From NCBI GenBank assembly GCA_011088105.1, contig JAALKI010000013.1, forward strand, positions 3,265 through 67,264: DNA of 64,000 nt, written 5' to 3'. The DNA comes from Nitrospirota bacterium. GTDB taxonomy: Bacteria > Nitrospirota > Nitrospiria > Nitrospirales > UBA8639. Positions within the stretch are counted from its first letter, which is position 1, and every line of letters starts with the position of its first letter. Below, one piece after another: positions 7,995-17,782 of the stretch. Below the pieces are notes generated by a model. The model worked only from the letters and a program-made list of their open reading frames with translations, ran no database searches and was not told the origin of the DNA. The position numbers and the translations under genes were made by a program.

Positions 7995-10900
7995 ATGCTT
8001 TCGCCTCTCCCCGATAGTGACGCACGTACCAATGCCGCGAGGAGCACTGATCGTAATATCGTGGTGATGGCTGGGGCTGGAACAGGCAAAACGACGCTTC
8101 TTGTTGATCGACTGATTCATTTGCTCTTTCAGTACCCCCACCCATTGCCCATGAGCAAGATTGTGGCATTGACCTTTACCAATAAAGCGGCTAATGAGAT
8201 GAAAGTTCGATTGCGTGAACGGCTGATAAGGCTTCACACCTATGCGGCTTCTGATTTCCACACGTCTTCTCTGCCCCAATCCCAGGAACAAGAGATGGCC
8301 CAGACAAGGGCCCTCCTTCAGTGGTCGCAGCTTGCAGAAAAAGACGTGCAAGAATTAGCAGGCAGGGCTATTAGGGAATTAGAGCGGAGCCAAATCGGAA
8401 CAATTCATGGTTTTGCTGCGCATCTCCTTCGATTATATCCGATTCAAAGCGCTGTCGATCCTGGGTTTCAAGAGGATGATGGAAGCCAGTTCAGCCGATA
8501 TTTCGAGCAAGAATGGCGTCGCTGGATGGATAAAGAATTGGGGCCAATGGGCTTACACCATGAGACATGGCGAGCAGCACTTGCCGTGATGACATTAGAT
8601 GATATGAAGGCCTTGGCTATTTTATTCACGGATGAGCTCATCCCTCTTGATCGTGAATGGGTTGCCAAGATGAATGGATCAATGGTGCCTCCTCCCATTG
8701 CTGCATGGGCCATGGCCTTGGCTCGCCAAGGCCAAACGTTGCGCTCCACGCATGAACAAAATCAGACGCTTGAACGGATGTTAGACCAGGCCATCGAAGT
8801 TTTGACCGCAGTTGGTCAGACCACGTGGCCGCTGGAATGCACTAACACCATGCTTGAGCGAACAGTGCCTTCGAAAACCACGACATGGCCACTTGAAGAG
8901 TATCGGATGGCCAAGCGAATCATTCGGATCGCATCTCAGATGACACAAGTCAAGCCAGCGCGGCTTGTTGTGATCCTCGAACAATTGCTGCCGTTTGTTC
9001 AAAAATGTCGGCAAGAGTTTGTGCAACAGGGGTGGATCTCGTTTGGGGGCTTGTTGGCGCGGGCCAGGAATTTGGTTCGAGATCACATCTGGGTACGGCG
9101 TGAATTGAAAAGCCAGTATAGCGCGTTGCTTGTCGATGAGTTTCAAGATACTGATCCTGTGCAATATGAGTTCATTATCTATTTAGCTGAGATGATGGGA
9201 CAGGAAGCCACACATTGGAGCGATGTGCAAATCAGCCCTGGCAAGCTCTTTATCGTTGGCGATCCCAAACAGTCTATCTATGCCTTTCGACGTGCCGAGA
9301 TGGAAGCTTACGATCGTGTCGTCCACGACCTGATTTTAGGCGCAGGGCGATCGGGTGATCAGTACAGGCTTCAGGCGAACTTTCGGAGTCACTGCGGATT
9401 ATTAGGGCCGATCAATGCGTGTTTTTCTAACCTGTTTCCTGTTCATACCATCAAAGGGTTTCAACCCAGTCATGAACCGTTGCTTGCTGTTGATCCAGAC
9501 GCCATGGTGGTGCCGACTGAAGGGATGGCAGTTCGTCTCGTTAAACCAGAAGCGCCAGATGTTGATGTGGAGAACGCTAGCCTGATGGAAGCAGAAGAAT
9601 TGGCTCGGTGGCTTCGTCAGGAGGTCTTGGGACAGCATCTCATCAAGGAGCAAGGCCTTTCCATCACGGTTCAACCAGCGCACATGGCAATACTCTTTCG
9701 AACATTGACTCATGCGGACTTGTACATCGAGGCATTACGCCGTTATGACATTCCCTATGCGGTTGAAGGAGAAAAACATTTTTATGAACGGCAGGAAGTG
9801 ATCGATTTCATCAATGTGCTCCGCGCCGCTATTCTCCCACATGATTCTGTCGCCGTGATTGGGGTATTGCGGTCGCCAATTGGGGGAATGTCTGATGCCA
9901 CAATTGCCAAGCTTGCCAAGGACAACCAACTAAATTATCGAGAGTTTTCTGCTGATGGGCACGGAGAAGTTGAACTCGTCTATGCCATGTTGCGAGAGCT
10001 GAACCATGTCTTGCCGTGTCTGCCTTTGCCCGATGTCGCGAATTGTGTCTTAGATCGTCTGCCGTTGTTGGACTTTGCGGCGGCGTCGATTGATGGGGAA
10101 CAGGCTGTCGCGAATCTCTATAAGATGCGCGATATCATAGAAGCACTTGCCCAACAGCCAAACATGACATTGGGAGGAATAGGCACGGTCTTAACTGAAC
10201 GCTTGCACAACCGACCACCCGAAAGTGAAAGCGCCTTAATAGAGGAACACGAAAGAACCAATGACGGGCAGGGAGCAATTCGTCTTCTTAGTATTCATAA
10301 AGCCAAAGGTCTTGAGTTTCCGATGGTTATTTTGGCTGGGTTGCACCGAGGCACTGAGTCGCGGGAACCACGTGTTTCAGTCCAGCATGACTGGTCCTCT
10401 GGAGTGCTTGGCGTCAAAGTAGGAGAGTTGTATACGCTTGGTAGTGTTTATACCTCGGATACGGTGGCTCAACGTCAACAAGCCGAACAGGTCAGGCTCC
10501 TCTATGTCGCCATGACTCGTGCTAAACGGCGACTTGTTCTTTCTGCCGGGCTACTTGCTACGAATACCCGAGAGACTATGCTTACGCTTCTCGCACAGGG
10601 GATGGGCGTGAGTTGGGAAGCCTTGCTCCAAGAGTTGAATGGGTATGGGACCACAACAATTTCTCTAGGTAACATGCCGGTGTCTGTTGAAATTGTCCGA
10701 GGACGAGAGCCATCATTCCGGTGCGCTACGTTAGATGAACATGAATGGCAAGCCAAAGAGGTTGGCTTCGACGTGCAAGCATATCAGGCCCGATGGCATG
10801 AACGAACCCGTCGTTGTCAGAACATTGCCAAACTCAAGCCTTTTGGGACGGTGACGGCGTGGCAGCATCAATCCAAATCGTCATCCGCGCCCTTGCATGA

Positions 10901-11534
10901 TCGAGATCCTTCGAAAACAGATCTCATCAGTGAGCCTTGTGCTATCAGCGAGATGGAGGCAGTAGGGAAGAAGACTCTGGCATCGTTTGAATCCGTTCAA
11001 CGCCAGCGCGATAGAAAAGTCATTGGAATATTGGCTCATCGGGTTCTTGAAGGATGGGACTTTACTCGTGATCCGAACAATCTCGTGCCTTGGATTCAAA
11101 CGGTTTGGCAACGCTGGATGCCCCAAGGTTCCCAAAATGATGCCTTGCGCATACTTGATACAGTTCAAACACTATTTCGTGTATTTGTGAAATCCGCTCC
11201 GTATGCCCGTTTGACAAAAGCAGAAATCCTTGGAAGAGAAATCCCTTTTTCGATACCATGGGATAAGCTGGATGCTTCCTCTCATCGAGGAACACCAGTG
11301 GCTGTCATGGAAGGGACGATCGACCTCATTTATCGTGTTGATGGAACCCTGTGGCTTGCCGATTACAAGACAGATTCGGTAGAACAAGGACAAGTGTCTG
11401 TTCAGGCGGCACGCTATCATGAACAATTGCAAATCTATCGGGAGGCAGCCTGTCGCTGCTTGAATCTGCCAGCACTGATGTGTGAGGTCATTTTTCTACG
11501 ATCTGGTATTGCGGTCACGATGCCAGATGCATAA
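7995..11534 (+). CDS. addA: AddA-like UvrD-family helicase/nuclease
   Basis: An 1179-residue superfamily 1 helicase with a C-terminal nuclease. Visible motifs in order are Q-motif/Walker A (AGAGTGKTTLL), motif Ia (LTFTNKAANEM), Walker B (LLVDEFQDTDP), motif III (FIVGDPKQSIYAFR), motif V (LSIHKAKGLEFP) and motif VI (LLYVAMTRAKRRL). A RecB-type nuclease closes it (EGTIDLIYR, ADYKTDSV). The frame is open further upstream to a GTG at 7866 inside addB, but the ATG at 7995 gives a normal distance to the Walker motif and lies 10 bases past the addB stop. It works with the AddB subunit in end resection. Confidence 0.88.
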   Translation: MLSPLPDSDARTNAARSTDRNIVVMAGAGTGKTTLLVDRLIHLLFQYPHPLPMSKIVALTFTNKAANEMKVRLRERLIRLHTYAASDFHTSSLPQSQEQEMAQTRALLQWSQLAEKDVQELAGRAIRELERSQIGTIHGFAAHLLRLYPIQSAVDPGFQEDDGSQFSRYFEQEWRRWMDKELGPMGLHHETWRAALAVMTLDDMKALAILFTDELIPLDREWVAKMNGSMVPPPIAAWAMALARQGQTLRSTHEQNQTLERMLDQAIEVLTAVGQTTWPLECTNTMLERTVPSKTTTWPLEEYRMAKRIIRIASQMTQVKPARLVVILEQLLPFVQKCRQEFVQQGWISFGGLLARARNLVRDHIWVRRELKSQYSALLVDEFQDTDPVQYEFIIYLAEMMGQEATHWSDVQISPGKLFIVGDPKQSIYAFRRAEMEAYDRVVHDLILGAGRSGDQYRLQANFRSHCGLLGPINACFSNLFPVHTIKGFQPSHEPLLAVDPDAMVVPTEGMAVRLVKPEAPDVDVENASLMEAEELARWLRQEVLGQHLIKEQGLSITVQPAHMAILFRTLTHADLYIEALRRYDIPYAVEGEKHFYERQEVIDFINVLRAAILPHDSVAVIGVLRSPIGGMSDATIAKLAKDNQLNYREFSADGHGEVELVYAMLRELNHVLPCLPLPDVANCVLDRLPLLDFAAASIDGEQAVANLYKMRDIIEALAQQPNMTLGGIGTVLTERLHNRPPESESALIEEHERTNDGQGAIRLLSIHKAKGLEFPMVILAGLHRGTESREPRVSVQHDWSSGVLGVKVGELYTLGSVYTSDTVAQRQQAEQVRLLYVAMTRAKRRLVLSAGLLATNTRETMLTLLAQGMGVSWEALLQELNGYGTTTISLGNMPVSVEIVRGREPSFRCATLDEHEWQAKEVGFDVQAYQARWHERTRRCQNIAKLKPFGTVTAWQHQSKSSSAPLHDRDPSKTDLISEPCAISEMEAVGKKTLASFESVQRQRDRKVIGILAHRVLEGWDFTRDPNNLVPWIQTVWQRWMPQGSQNDALRILDTVQTLFRVFVKSAPYARLTKAEILGREIPFSIPWDKLDASSHRGTPVAVMEGTIDLIYRVDGTLWLADYKTDSVEQGQVSVQAARYHEQLQIYREAACRCLNLPALMCEVIFLRSGIAVTMPDA

Positions 11535-11556
11535 GCTGTGAAAAGGAGAGATCGTC

Positions 11557-12042
11557 ATGAGTATGGGATGCATGAGAGGAAAGATCATTATCATCGGGTT
11601 GCTCCTGATGGGGCTGTTTGCCTGTGCAAGCCAAGAGAAAAAGAGTGTCCAACCGACGCTTGTTCCTCCTGTCGGGAGTCAATCGTCTGCGGCGACAGCG
11701 ATGAAAGAAGGCAATCGACTGTTTGCCCTTGGTCAATTCGATGCCTCAAAAATGCAGTACGAAACTGCTATTCGCGCTCAGCCGGATTTAGCCGAAGCCT
11801 ATTATAATCTCGGCCTCACCCTTGATCGTCTTGGAAACCCTAAGCAGGCCCATGCCTATTACATTCAAGCAGCAAATTTGGCGCCTGGGCACAAGGTGAT
11901 ATGGGATTCACCTTCCCTTCGAAGATATGGGGATGTTCCAGAATCTGCATCAAGCGGTGGGGGCACACCCGTCTTACCTGCCTTGGGTGGGTTGGGTGGA
12001 TTAGGATCGTCAGGGGGCGGAAGTACAGGGCCAGGCTACTAA
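11557..12042 (+). CDS. TPR-containing lipoprotein
   Basis: A 161-residue predicted lipoprotein: a hydrophobic leader ends in the lipobox LFAC. Two tetratricopeptide units follow (about residues 50-115: AMKEGNRLFALGQFDA, then AEAYYNLGLTLDRLG). The C-terminal 40 residues are a Gly/Ser/Pro-rich tail. AAAGGAGAG precedes the ATG. It lies 22 bases after addA and probably shares its transcript. Its stop codon overlaps that of lgt on the other strand. The role is probably protein-protein interaction in the envelope. Confidence 0.82.
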   Translation: MSMGCMRGKIIIIGLLLMGLFACASQEKKSVQPTLVPPVGSQSSAATAMKEGNRLFALGQFDASKMQYETAIRAQPDLAEAYYNLGLTLDRLGNPKQAHAYYIQAANLAPGHKVIWDSPSLRRYGDVPESASSGGGTPVLPALGGLGGLGSSGGGSTGPGY

Positions 12043-12851
12043 GTGTTGGTTCGCAACGAGGGTTGAGAAGGTGGAGAGTGCGTGAGATAGCCTCGTGCGA
12101 TCATAGCGGCGCCAAAGAGTACCATGGGTACGCTCAAGAGTTGACCCATGGTCAGGGCATCAAAGAAAAATCCAAGATGGACATCGGGTTCTCGGAATAA
12201 TTCGGCAATAATCCGAAATATTCCATATCCTACAAAAAAGCTCCAGAAGACCGTTCCTGGAGGCGTGGTCATTGTTCCAATAACCCATAAAAGTACAAAG
12301 AGTGCTACCCCTTCTAAGCATGCCTCATAAAGTTGTGAGGGATGGCGGCAGAGCTCCCCTCCTCCTGGAAACACCATGCACCATGCTACATCAGTTGGGC
12401 GACCATACAATTCGCCATTGATAAAATTTCCCAGTCGTCCTAAGCCGAGGCCAATGGGTACGGCTTGAACGGCGAGATCGGCAATGGCATACACGGCGAA
12501 TTTTTTCTTACGGCAAAATATCCAAATAGCAAAACAGGTCCCAAGTAATCCGCCGTGAAAGGACATCCCACCTTCCCAGACAGCCAAAATGCTTAATGGA
12601 TGTTGCAGATAATAGGAGGCATTGTAAAACAAGGTATAGCCCAAGCGACCCCCAAGAAAGACTCCCAAGGCGGCGTAGACAATTAAGTCGTAGAGTTGTT
12701 CTTTGGATATAGGAAGGTGTTTTGCTGCAGCTTTGGTCTTTAATAAAAAGTATGCGGCTGAGAGGCCCAGCAAGTACATCAACCCGTACCAACGAAATTG
12801 TAACGGACCGATGCGTAAGAAGACCGGGTCAATATGGGGGTAAGGAATCAT
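12039..12851 (-). CDS. lgt: Prolipoprotein diacylglyceryl transferase
   Basis: A 270-residue multi-spanning inner-membrane enzyme that moves diacylglycerol from phosphatidylglycerol to the lipobox Cys of prolipoproteins. The family signature is plain: GRLGNFINGELYGRPTD, then RHPSQLYEACLEG, with the conserved HGGLLG loop. Its length is normal. It is transcribed toward the TPR lipoprotein gene and the two stop codons share bases 12040-12041. Confidence 0.95.
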   Translation of the reverse strand: MIPYPHIDPVFLRIGPLQFRWYGLMYLLGLSAAYFLLKTKAAAKHLPISKEQLYDLIVYAALGVFLGGRLGYTLFYNASYYLQHPLSILAVWEGGMSFHGGLLGTCFAIWIFCRKKKFAVYAIADLAVQAVPIGLGLGRLGNFINGELYGRPTDVAWCMVFPGGGELCRHPSQLYEACLEGVALFVLLWVIGTMTTPPGTVFWSFFVGYGIFRIIAELFREPDVHLGFFFDALTMGQLLSVPMVLFGAAMIARGYLTHSPPSQPSLRTNT

Positions 12852-13076
12852 GTGAGAGAAACGTCCCTTCGTATCCTAGGCCTCAGGATCTGGATTTTCA
12901 AGTAACCAGACTGCTAGCATGAAAGACAAAGCTCGCTTCCAGAGGAGCTACCTAGGGATGATGATGTCATGCTTCTAGAACATCATACGTAAAAATTCTT
13001 TTTGACTGGCAAGTGTTAGGATGGATGTATGAAGGTCTTGCCTGCACTTGATCCATATAAATAGAGGGAGGTTGCT

Positions 13077-13280
13077 ATGGAATGTCCACGATGCAACGGT
13101 GTTATGGTGAAAGATGCGTTCGCAGATATTCAAGACGATACAGGGGCACGGGAGTTTTTTGGTTGGCGGTGTATTCTTTGCGGAGAAATTCTCGATCCGG
13201 TGATTTCCGTCAATCGCCAATCCCATCATGAACCAATGTTAGGCCGTTCCCGGAAAAAATTTGCCACGCAATTGGGGTAA
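13077..13280 (+). CDS. Small zinc-ribbon protein
   Basis: A 67-residue protein with CPRCNG at the start and CILCGE in the middle, a four-Cys zinc ribbon. The C-terminus is basic (GRSRKKF). GGGAGG seven bases before the ATG is a strong ribosome site. It lies 45 bases ahead of mrp and may be co-transcribed with it. A nucleic-acid or protein contact role is possible, but nothing more specific can be said. Confidence 0.7.
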   Translation: MECPRCNGVMVKDAFADIQDDTGAREFFGWRCILCGEILDPVISVNRQSHHEPMLGRSRKKFATQLG

Positions 13281-13325
13281 ATTACGCGATGTGGGAAACT
13301 ATTTGATTGAGGGAGTAGAGAGAAT

Positions 13326-14210
13326 ATGGCAGATACCGATTCGCAGCAGAGTTCTTCAGGAGATAGCCAGGAAGCGTCTCAGCTCCTTCCTGGCGTCAAG
13401 AATATCATTGCTATCAGCAGTGGCAAAGGAGGGGTTGGGAAGTCAACCGTTGCGGTGAATCTTGCCGTTGCGCTGAAGCAGGCTGGTATGAACGTCGGGT
13501 TAATGGATGCGGATGTTTATGGCCCCAATGTCCCCATGATGATGGGGGTCACACAACCGCCAGAAAAAGAAGGTGACCGCTTAAAGCCAGCTGAGGGGCA
13601 TGGCGTTAAAATTATGTCCATGAGCTTTTTTGTCCCTGAAGACACTGCGCTTGTCTGGCGTGGGCCGATGGTCCATACGGCCATTCAACAGTTTTTTCGT
13701 GATGTCTTATGGGGGGAATTAGATTACCTTCTTGTGGACCTTCCGCCCGGAACAGGTGATGCGCAATTGTCATTATCGCAATCTGTATCATTAACCGGAG
13801 CTGTGACGGTCACCACCCCGCAGGATGTGGCGCTTCATGATGTTCGCAAGGGAATCATGATGTTTCAGAAGGTCAATGTGCCTTTGCTAGGCATTATAGA
13901 AAACATGAGCTATTTTGCCTGTGGGCATTGTGGCGAACGAACAGAGATTTTTTCGCATGCGGGCGGCGAACGAGCAGCTGAAAAGTTTGGGATTCCCTTC
14001 TTGGGACGCATTCCTCTCGATCCAGAGATCAGGATTGGCGGTGATAATGGCACACCCATTGTGATCGCGGATCCTGATTCTCCGCAAACCCAGGCCTTTC
14101 AACAGGTCGCCTCAACATTGATTGAGGCGACTATGCCCAAAGAGGGCCAACCGCGGTCGACCCTTAGTGACATGCTAAAAAAAATTAAGGAACCCATGGG
14201 GCTCAAGTAG
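13326..14210 (+). CDS. mrp: Mrp/NBP35-family Fe-S cluster carrier ATPase
   Basis: A 294-residue P-loop ATPase with the deviant Walker [16 protein letters not shown] and [10 protein letters not shown], and with the cluster-binding CxxC in [14 protein letters not shown]. ApbC/Mrp proteins bind and transfer 4Fe-4S clusters. The immediate neighbours, a Rieske-type protein and lipoyl synthase, are both Fe-S proteins, which supports that role here. No N-terminal DUF59 domain is present. Confidence 0.92.
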   Translation: MADTDSQQSSSGDSQEASQLLPGVKNIIAISSGKGGVGKSTVAVNLAVALKQAGMNVGLMDADVYGPNVPMMMGVTQPPEKEGDRLKPAEGHGVKIMSMSFFVPEDTALVWRGPMVHTAIQQFFRDVLWGELDYLLVDLPPGTGDAQLSLSQSVSLTGAVTVTTPQDVALHDVRKGIMMFQKVNVPLLGIIENMSYFACGHCGERTEIFSHAGGERAAEKFGIPFLGRIPLDPEIRIGGDNGTPIVIADPDSPQTQAFQQVASTLIEATMPKEGQPRSTLSDMLKKIKEPMGLK

Positions 14211-14252
14211 GCACCCAGAGCTGACAGACGATACAGAAACAGGAGATCAAGA

Positions 14253-14558
14253 ATGGCTGATGTTATTCGAGTGGCAGGGGTAGAGGACGTGATGCCTGGC
14301 AAGGGCATTGTTGCTGAAGTCAATGGGAAAAGCATTGCGGTTTTTAATGTTGAAGGCATGTTGTATGCAATTGATAATACGTGTGTGCATCGAGGTGGTC
14401 CGTTAGGAGAGGGTGATCTCGATGGTGAGGTGGTGTCCTGTCCATGGCATGGGTGGGAATATAATGTGAAAACTGGTGCCTGTGTGAATAATCCTTCTGC
14501 CTGTGTCGTTTCCTATCCTGTCCAGATTGATGGGTCGGACGTGAAGGTTGAGGTATAA
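14253..14558 (+). CDS. Rieske-type [2Fe-2S] ferredoxin
   Basis: A 101-residue soluble protein with the two halves of the Rieske site, CVHRGGPL and CPWHGWEY, which supply two Cys and two His ligands. It is the length of small ferredoxins of the NirD/BphA3 type and has no transmembrane anchor. CAGGAGA precedes the ATG at a normal distance. It is probably an electron carrier for a cytoplasmic oxidoreductase; the partner is not evident nearby. Confidence 0.9.
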   Translation: MADVIRVAGVEDVMPGKGIVAEVNGKSIAVFNVEGMLYAIDNTCVHRGGPLGEGDLDGEVVSCPWHGWEYNVKTGACVNNPSACVVSYPVQIDGSDVKVEV

Positions 14559-14604
14559 GGCGCATCAAGTATTGTCACGGACATGCTGAGCGAAAGGCTG
14601 CGTC

Positions 14605-15531
14605 ATGACGTTTGTCCGTCCGGAAGATATTCGTCGAGTCTCGAAGTCTGTGCTTCGGGAAAGACGGTTGCCACCCTGGTTTAAGGTTACCCTTCGAACG
14701 GGTTCCGATTATCACGATATTCGCCGCATCATTGATCAGCACGGGCTGCATACGATATGTGAGGAAGCCCGTTGTCCCAATGTGTGGGAATGTTGGAATA
14801 ATCGAACGGCTACCTTTTTGATTTTGGGGGATGTGTGCACGCGGCGCTGTCACTATTGTGCGGTGACCACGGGTAAGCCCGATGGACTTGACCGCGATGA
14901 GCCGGAACGCGTGGCGCAAGCCATTGACAAGCTTGGCCTCCGGCATGCTGTGATCACCTCTGTTAACCGTGATGAATTAGACGATGGTGGTGCATCGGTT
15001 TTTGCCGACACCATTCGAGCCATTCGTCAACGAAGGCTTGCGTGCACCGTGGAGGTATTGATCCCTGACTTTCAAGGGAAGAAAGATGCCTTAGCTACCG
15101 TGATGGCTGAAAAACCGGATATCCTCAATCATAACATTGAAACTGTTCATCGTTTGTTTCCCACTATTCGCCCACAGGGAAAATATCCCCGATCGCTGGA
15201 AGTACTGGATTGGGCTGCGAAGATGGGAGGTCGGACAAAGTCAGGACTCATCGTAGGTATGGGAGAAACCGATAAAGAGATTCGTCAGGTCATGCAGGAT
15301 CTTCGAGCCGTCGGTTGTATGATCCTGTCCATTGGTCAATATCTTCAACCAACACAAGATTATTGGCCAGTAGCCCGTTTTTATACACCCGAGGAATTCC
15401 AGGCATTTCGAGAGGAAGGGCTCGCTCTTGGGTTTCATCATGTGGAATCGGGTCCGTTAGTTCGGAGTTCGTATCATGCAGAGCAGCAAACTCAAACCAT
15501 GCACCATGACAGGCAACGCGTTATGTGTTAA
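14605..15531 (+). CDS. lipA: Lipoyl synthase
   Basis: A 308-residue radical SAM enzyme that inserts two sulfurs into octanoyl-lipoyl domains. The auxiliary cluster motif is seen as CEEARCPNVWEC, the radical SAM motif as CTRRCHYC, and the conserved C-terminal Ser motif as VRSSYHAE. The length is normal. It follows mrp and the Rieske gene on the same strand with short gaps. No lipB is adjacent. Confidence 0.96.
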   Translation: MTFVRPEDIRRVSKSVLRERRLPPWFKVTLRTGSDYHDIRRIIDQHGLHTICEEARCPNVWECWNNRTATFLILGDVCTRRCHYCAVTTGKPDGLDRDEPERVAQAIDKLGLRHAVITSVNRDELDDGGASVFADTIRAIRQRRLACTVEVLIPDFQGKKDALATVMAEKPDILNHNIETVHRLFPTIRPQGKYPRSLEVLDWAAKMGGRTKSGLIVGMGETDKEIRQVMQDLRAVGCMILSIGQYLQPTQDYWPVARFYTPEEFQAFREEGLALGFHHVESGPLVRSSYHAEQQTQTMHHDRQRVMC

Positions 15532-15582
15532 CAACACGGCTCTTGACTCGTCACTGTTGACTCATCACCTTTTTTCTTAACG

Positions 15583-17712
15583 ATGCGACTCAAACGCTGG
15601 CTCATTCTTGCTCCTCTTCTCGTCTTAGTGTTTTTACTGCAATCTTATCTTTGGGTGCCGACGTATGAGCGGCAGGATCTTGGGAATCCTCAACGATTAG
15701 TTACCTATATTGAAGGGTCCAGCGGAGACGCCAAAATCCTCAATCCCATCCTTAATGCCGACTCGGCGAGCTCGAATATTGCCAACCATGTTTTCGAAGG
15801 GCTGTTAGATTTAGATGAACATCTGAATTTGCGCGCCCGTCTTGCCATCGATTGGGCTATTACCGAAAAAGCCTATTTGACGATTAACCCGAACAATCGT
15901 TTTCCTGACGGAGTTGCCGTAACAGGGAAGGGCGTTGTCCAGCGCATGGAACAAACCTTGGAATCAGGTACATCCCCAGAACTAGCCCGTCTGATTGCAC
16001 ACATGCAGATCCTTGCCCCTTCAACAAGAGAGACCTCACTCGTTGTTCCAGTGAACGATGAAAAAACGTCAGGTGAGGCCACGGTCCATGTGACCATTCA
16101 TGTCCCTGAGCGGGTTGTATTTACATTACGGGAAGTCGATCAAGAATTTTTCGATCGCATTCAGCCTATTATTGGAAAACGATTTTTTCAACATTTCCCC
16201 TTCGAGCAGTTCATTACAGTTTCTGATGATCACCATCAGGCGAGCCAACCCGACATAAACGCGCAATTGCAAAAATTGCTGCCTATTGCCGAACATAATC
16301 CCGAGATTCTTTTCCATCTGAGAGAGGGGGTACCTTTTCATGATGGTCATGAATTTGATGCGGGTGATGTCAAGTTTACCTATGAAGCGATTATGAATCC
16401 TAGGAACCTTTCTCCGAGAACCTCCGATTTCGAGCCGATCAAGGCTGTGGAGATTGTCGATTCTCATGCCGTTCGTGTTGTGTACAAACGCCTTTATTCA
16501 CCAGCCATCAATGCGTGGACCATGGGGATATTGCCTGAGCATCTGCTCAACGAACGTGCGATGATGAAGGAAATGAAAACGAAAGGACTTTCCGCAACAG
16601 CCCGCCAAACCTTTGGTCTGCGGGACAGTCAATTCAATCGTCACCCCATTGGCAGTGGTCGGTTTCGCTTTGTGGAATGGCAAGGAGATGAATTTATTCA
16701 TTTGACCAAATTTGAGAGATACTGGGAAGGGCCGTCTGAATACCATGATTATTACATGCGGATTGTTCCAGATATTCTGACTCAAGAGGTTGAGTTTCGA
16801 GCTGGGGCTCTCGATTATTACGCAACTCTTCCACATCAGGTCGCTCGGTACAAGGATGATCCCGCCTATCAAGCATTCTCTAGCCTTGGATTCGGATACA
16901 CCTATATTGGCTACAATAACCGGCAACCATTGTTTGCTGATCCGCGAGTCAGAATGGCTTTGGGGATGGCTATCAATGTGGATGACTTTTTGACCTATCT
17001 GTTGTACGGGGAAGGTGAGCGGGTGACAGGGCCCTATCCCCAAAACACAGAATGGTACAACCCAGCGATTCAACCTCTTCCCTATGACCCTGAGGGAGCG
17101 AAGCAGATATTGGAAGAACTCGGATGGAAAGAAAATGCTGAAGGCTGGTTGGAAAAGGACGGGAAAACGTTCGAGTTTAATCTCATCACAAACAGTGGAA
17201 ATCCCATTCGGAAAAACATTTTGACCATTGCCCAAAATGCCTGGAAAAAAATTGGTGTGAAATGCCATACCCAATATTTTGAATGGGCGGTGTTTCTCAA
17301 GGATTTCGTCAATACCGCACAATTTGATGCGGTGGTGTTGGGATGGAGTATGGGCATCGATCCGGATTTATACCAAATCTGGCATTCCAGTCAGGCTGGT
17401 CCGCAGCAGCTCAATTTTGTCGGATATCACAATCCCAAAGCGGATGAGTTAATTGTCAAAATTCGGAAGGAATACAATCGGGATCGACAGCGCATGTTGG
17501 CCCATGAACTGCATCAGCTTATTCATCAGGATCAACCGTATACCTTTTTATACGCTCCGCTGAGTACACGGGTTTTGGATAAAAAAATTGTTCTTGTCGA
17601 GCTAGCGGAGGATGGCACTGAACGATATCGAAAAATTTTCCCCACGAAAAGCGGCGATATTACATTTTACTTTCACCAGTGGAGAAAACTAGAGTTCACT
17701 CCAGACTTTTGA
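15583..17712 (+). CDS. Family 5 extracellular solute-binding protein, membrane-anchored
   Basis: A 709-residue protein of the oligopeptide-binding (DppA/OppA, SBP_bac_5) family. An N-terminal hydrophobic segment (residues 5-24) has no lipobox, so it is an uncleaved anchor or signal peptide. Family features include FHLREGVPFHDG, DVKFTYEAIM, HPIGSGRFRF, YIGYNNRQPLFADPRVRMAL and the C-terminal lobe QFDAVVLGWSMGIDPD. It is longer than typical 520-600 residue members because of an insert at about residues 100-225. No ABC permease or ATPase gene lies beside it, so its transporter is elsewhere or it serves another purpose. Confidence 0.87.
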   Translation: MRLKRWLILAPLLVLVFLLQSYLWVPTYERQDLGNPQRLVTYIEGSSGDAKILNPILNADSASSNIANHVFEGLLDLDEHLNLRARLAIDWAITEKAYLTINPNNRFPDGVAVTGKGVVQRMEQTLESGTSPELARLIAHMQILAPSTRETSLVVPVNDEKTSGEATVHVTIHVPERVVFTLREVDQEFFDRIQPIIGKRFFQHFPFEQFITVSDDHHQASQPDINAQLQKLLPIAEHNPEILFHLREGVPFHDGHEFDAGDVKFTYEAIMNPRNLSPRTSDFEPIKAVEIVDSHAVRVVYKRLYSPAINAWTMGILPEHLLNERAMMKEMKTKGLSATARQTFGLRDSQFNRHPIGSGRFRFVEWQGDEFIHLTKFERYWEGPSEYHDYYMRIVPDILTQEVEFRAGALDYYATLPHQVARYKDDPAYQAFSSLGFGYTYIGYNNRQPLFADPRVRMALGMAINVDDFLTYLLYGEGERVTGPYPQNTEWYNPAIQPLPYDPEGAKQILEELGWKENAEGWLEKDGKTFEFNLITNSGNPIRKNILTIAQNAWKKIGVKCHTQYFEWAVFLKDFVNTAQFDAVVLGWSMGIDPDLYQIWHSSQAGPQQLNFVGYHNPKADELIVKIRKEYNRDRQRMLAHELHQLIHQDQPYTFLYAPLSTRVLDKKIVLVELAEDGTERYRKIFPTKSGDITFYFHQWRKLEFTPDF

Positions 17713-17782
17713 AGGAAAGGCTTGAGGCGTCTTATTTGAAGGGATGTGAGAACCCGCCCAGGATCAAGCCTGCTCAGTTCAT

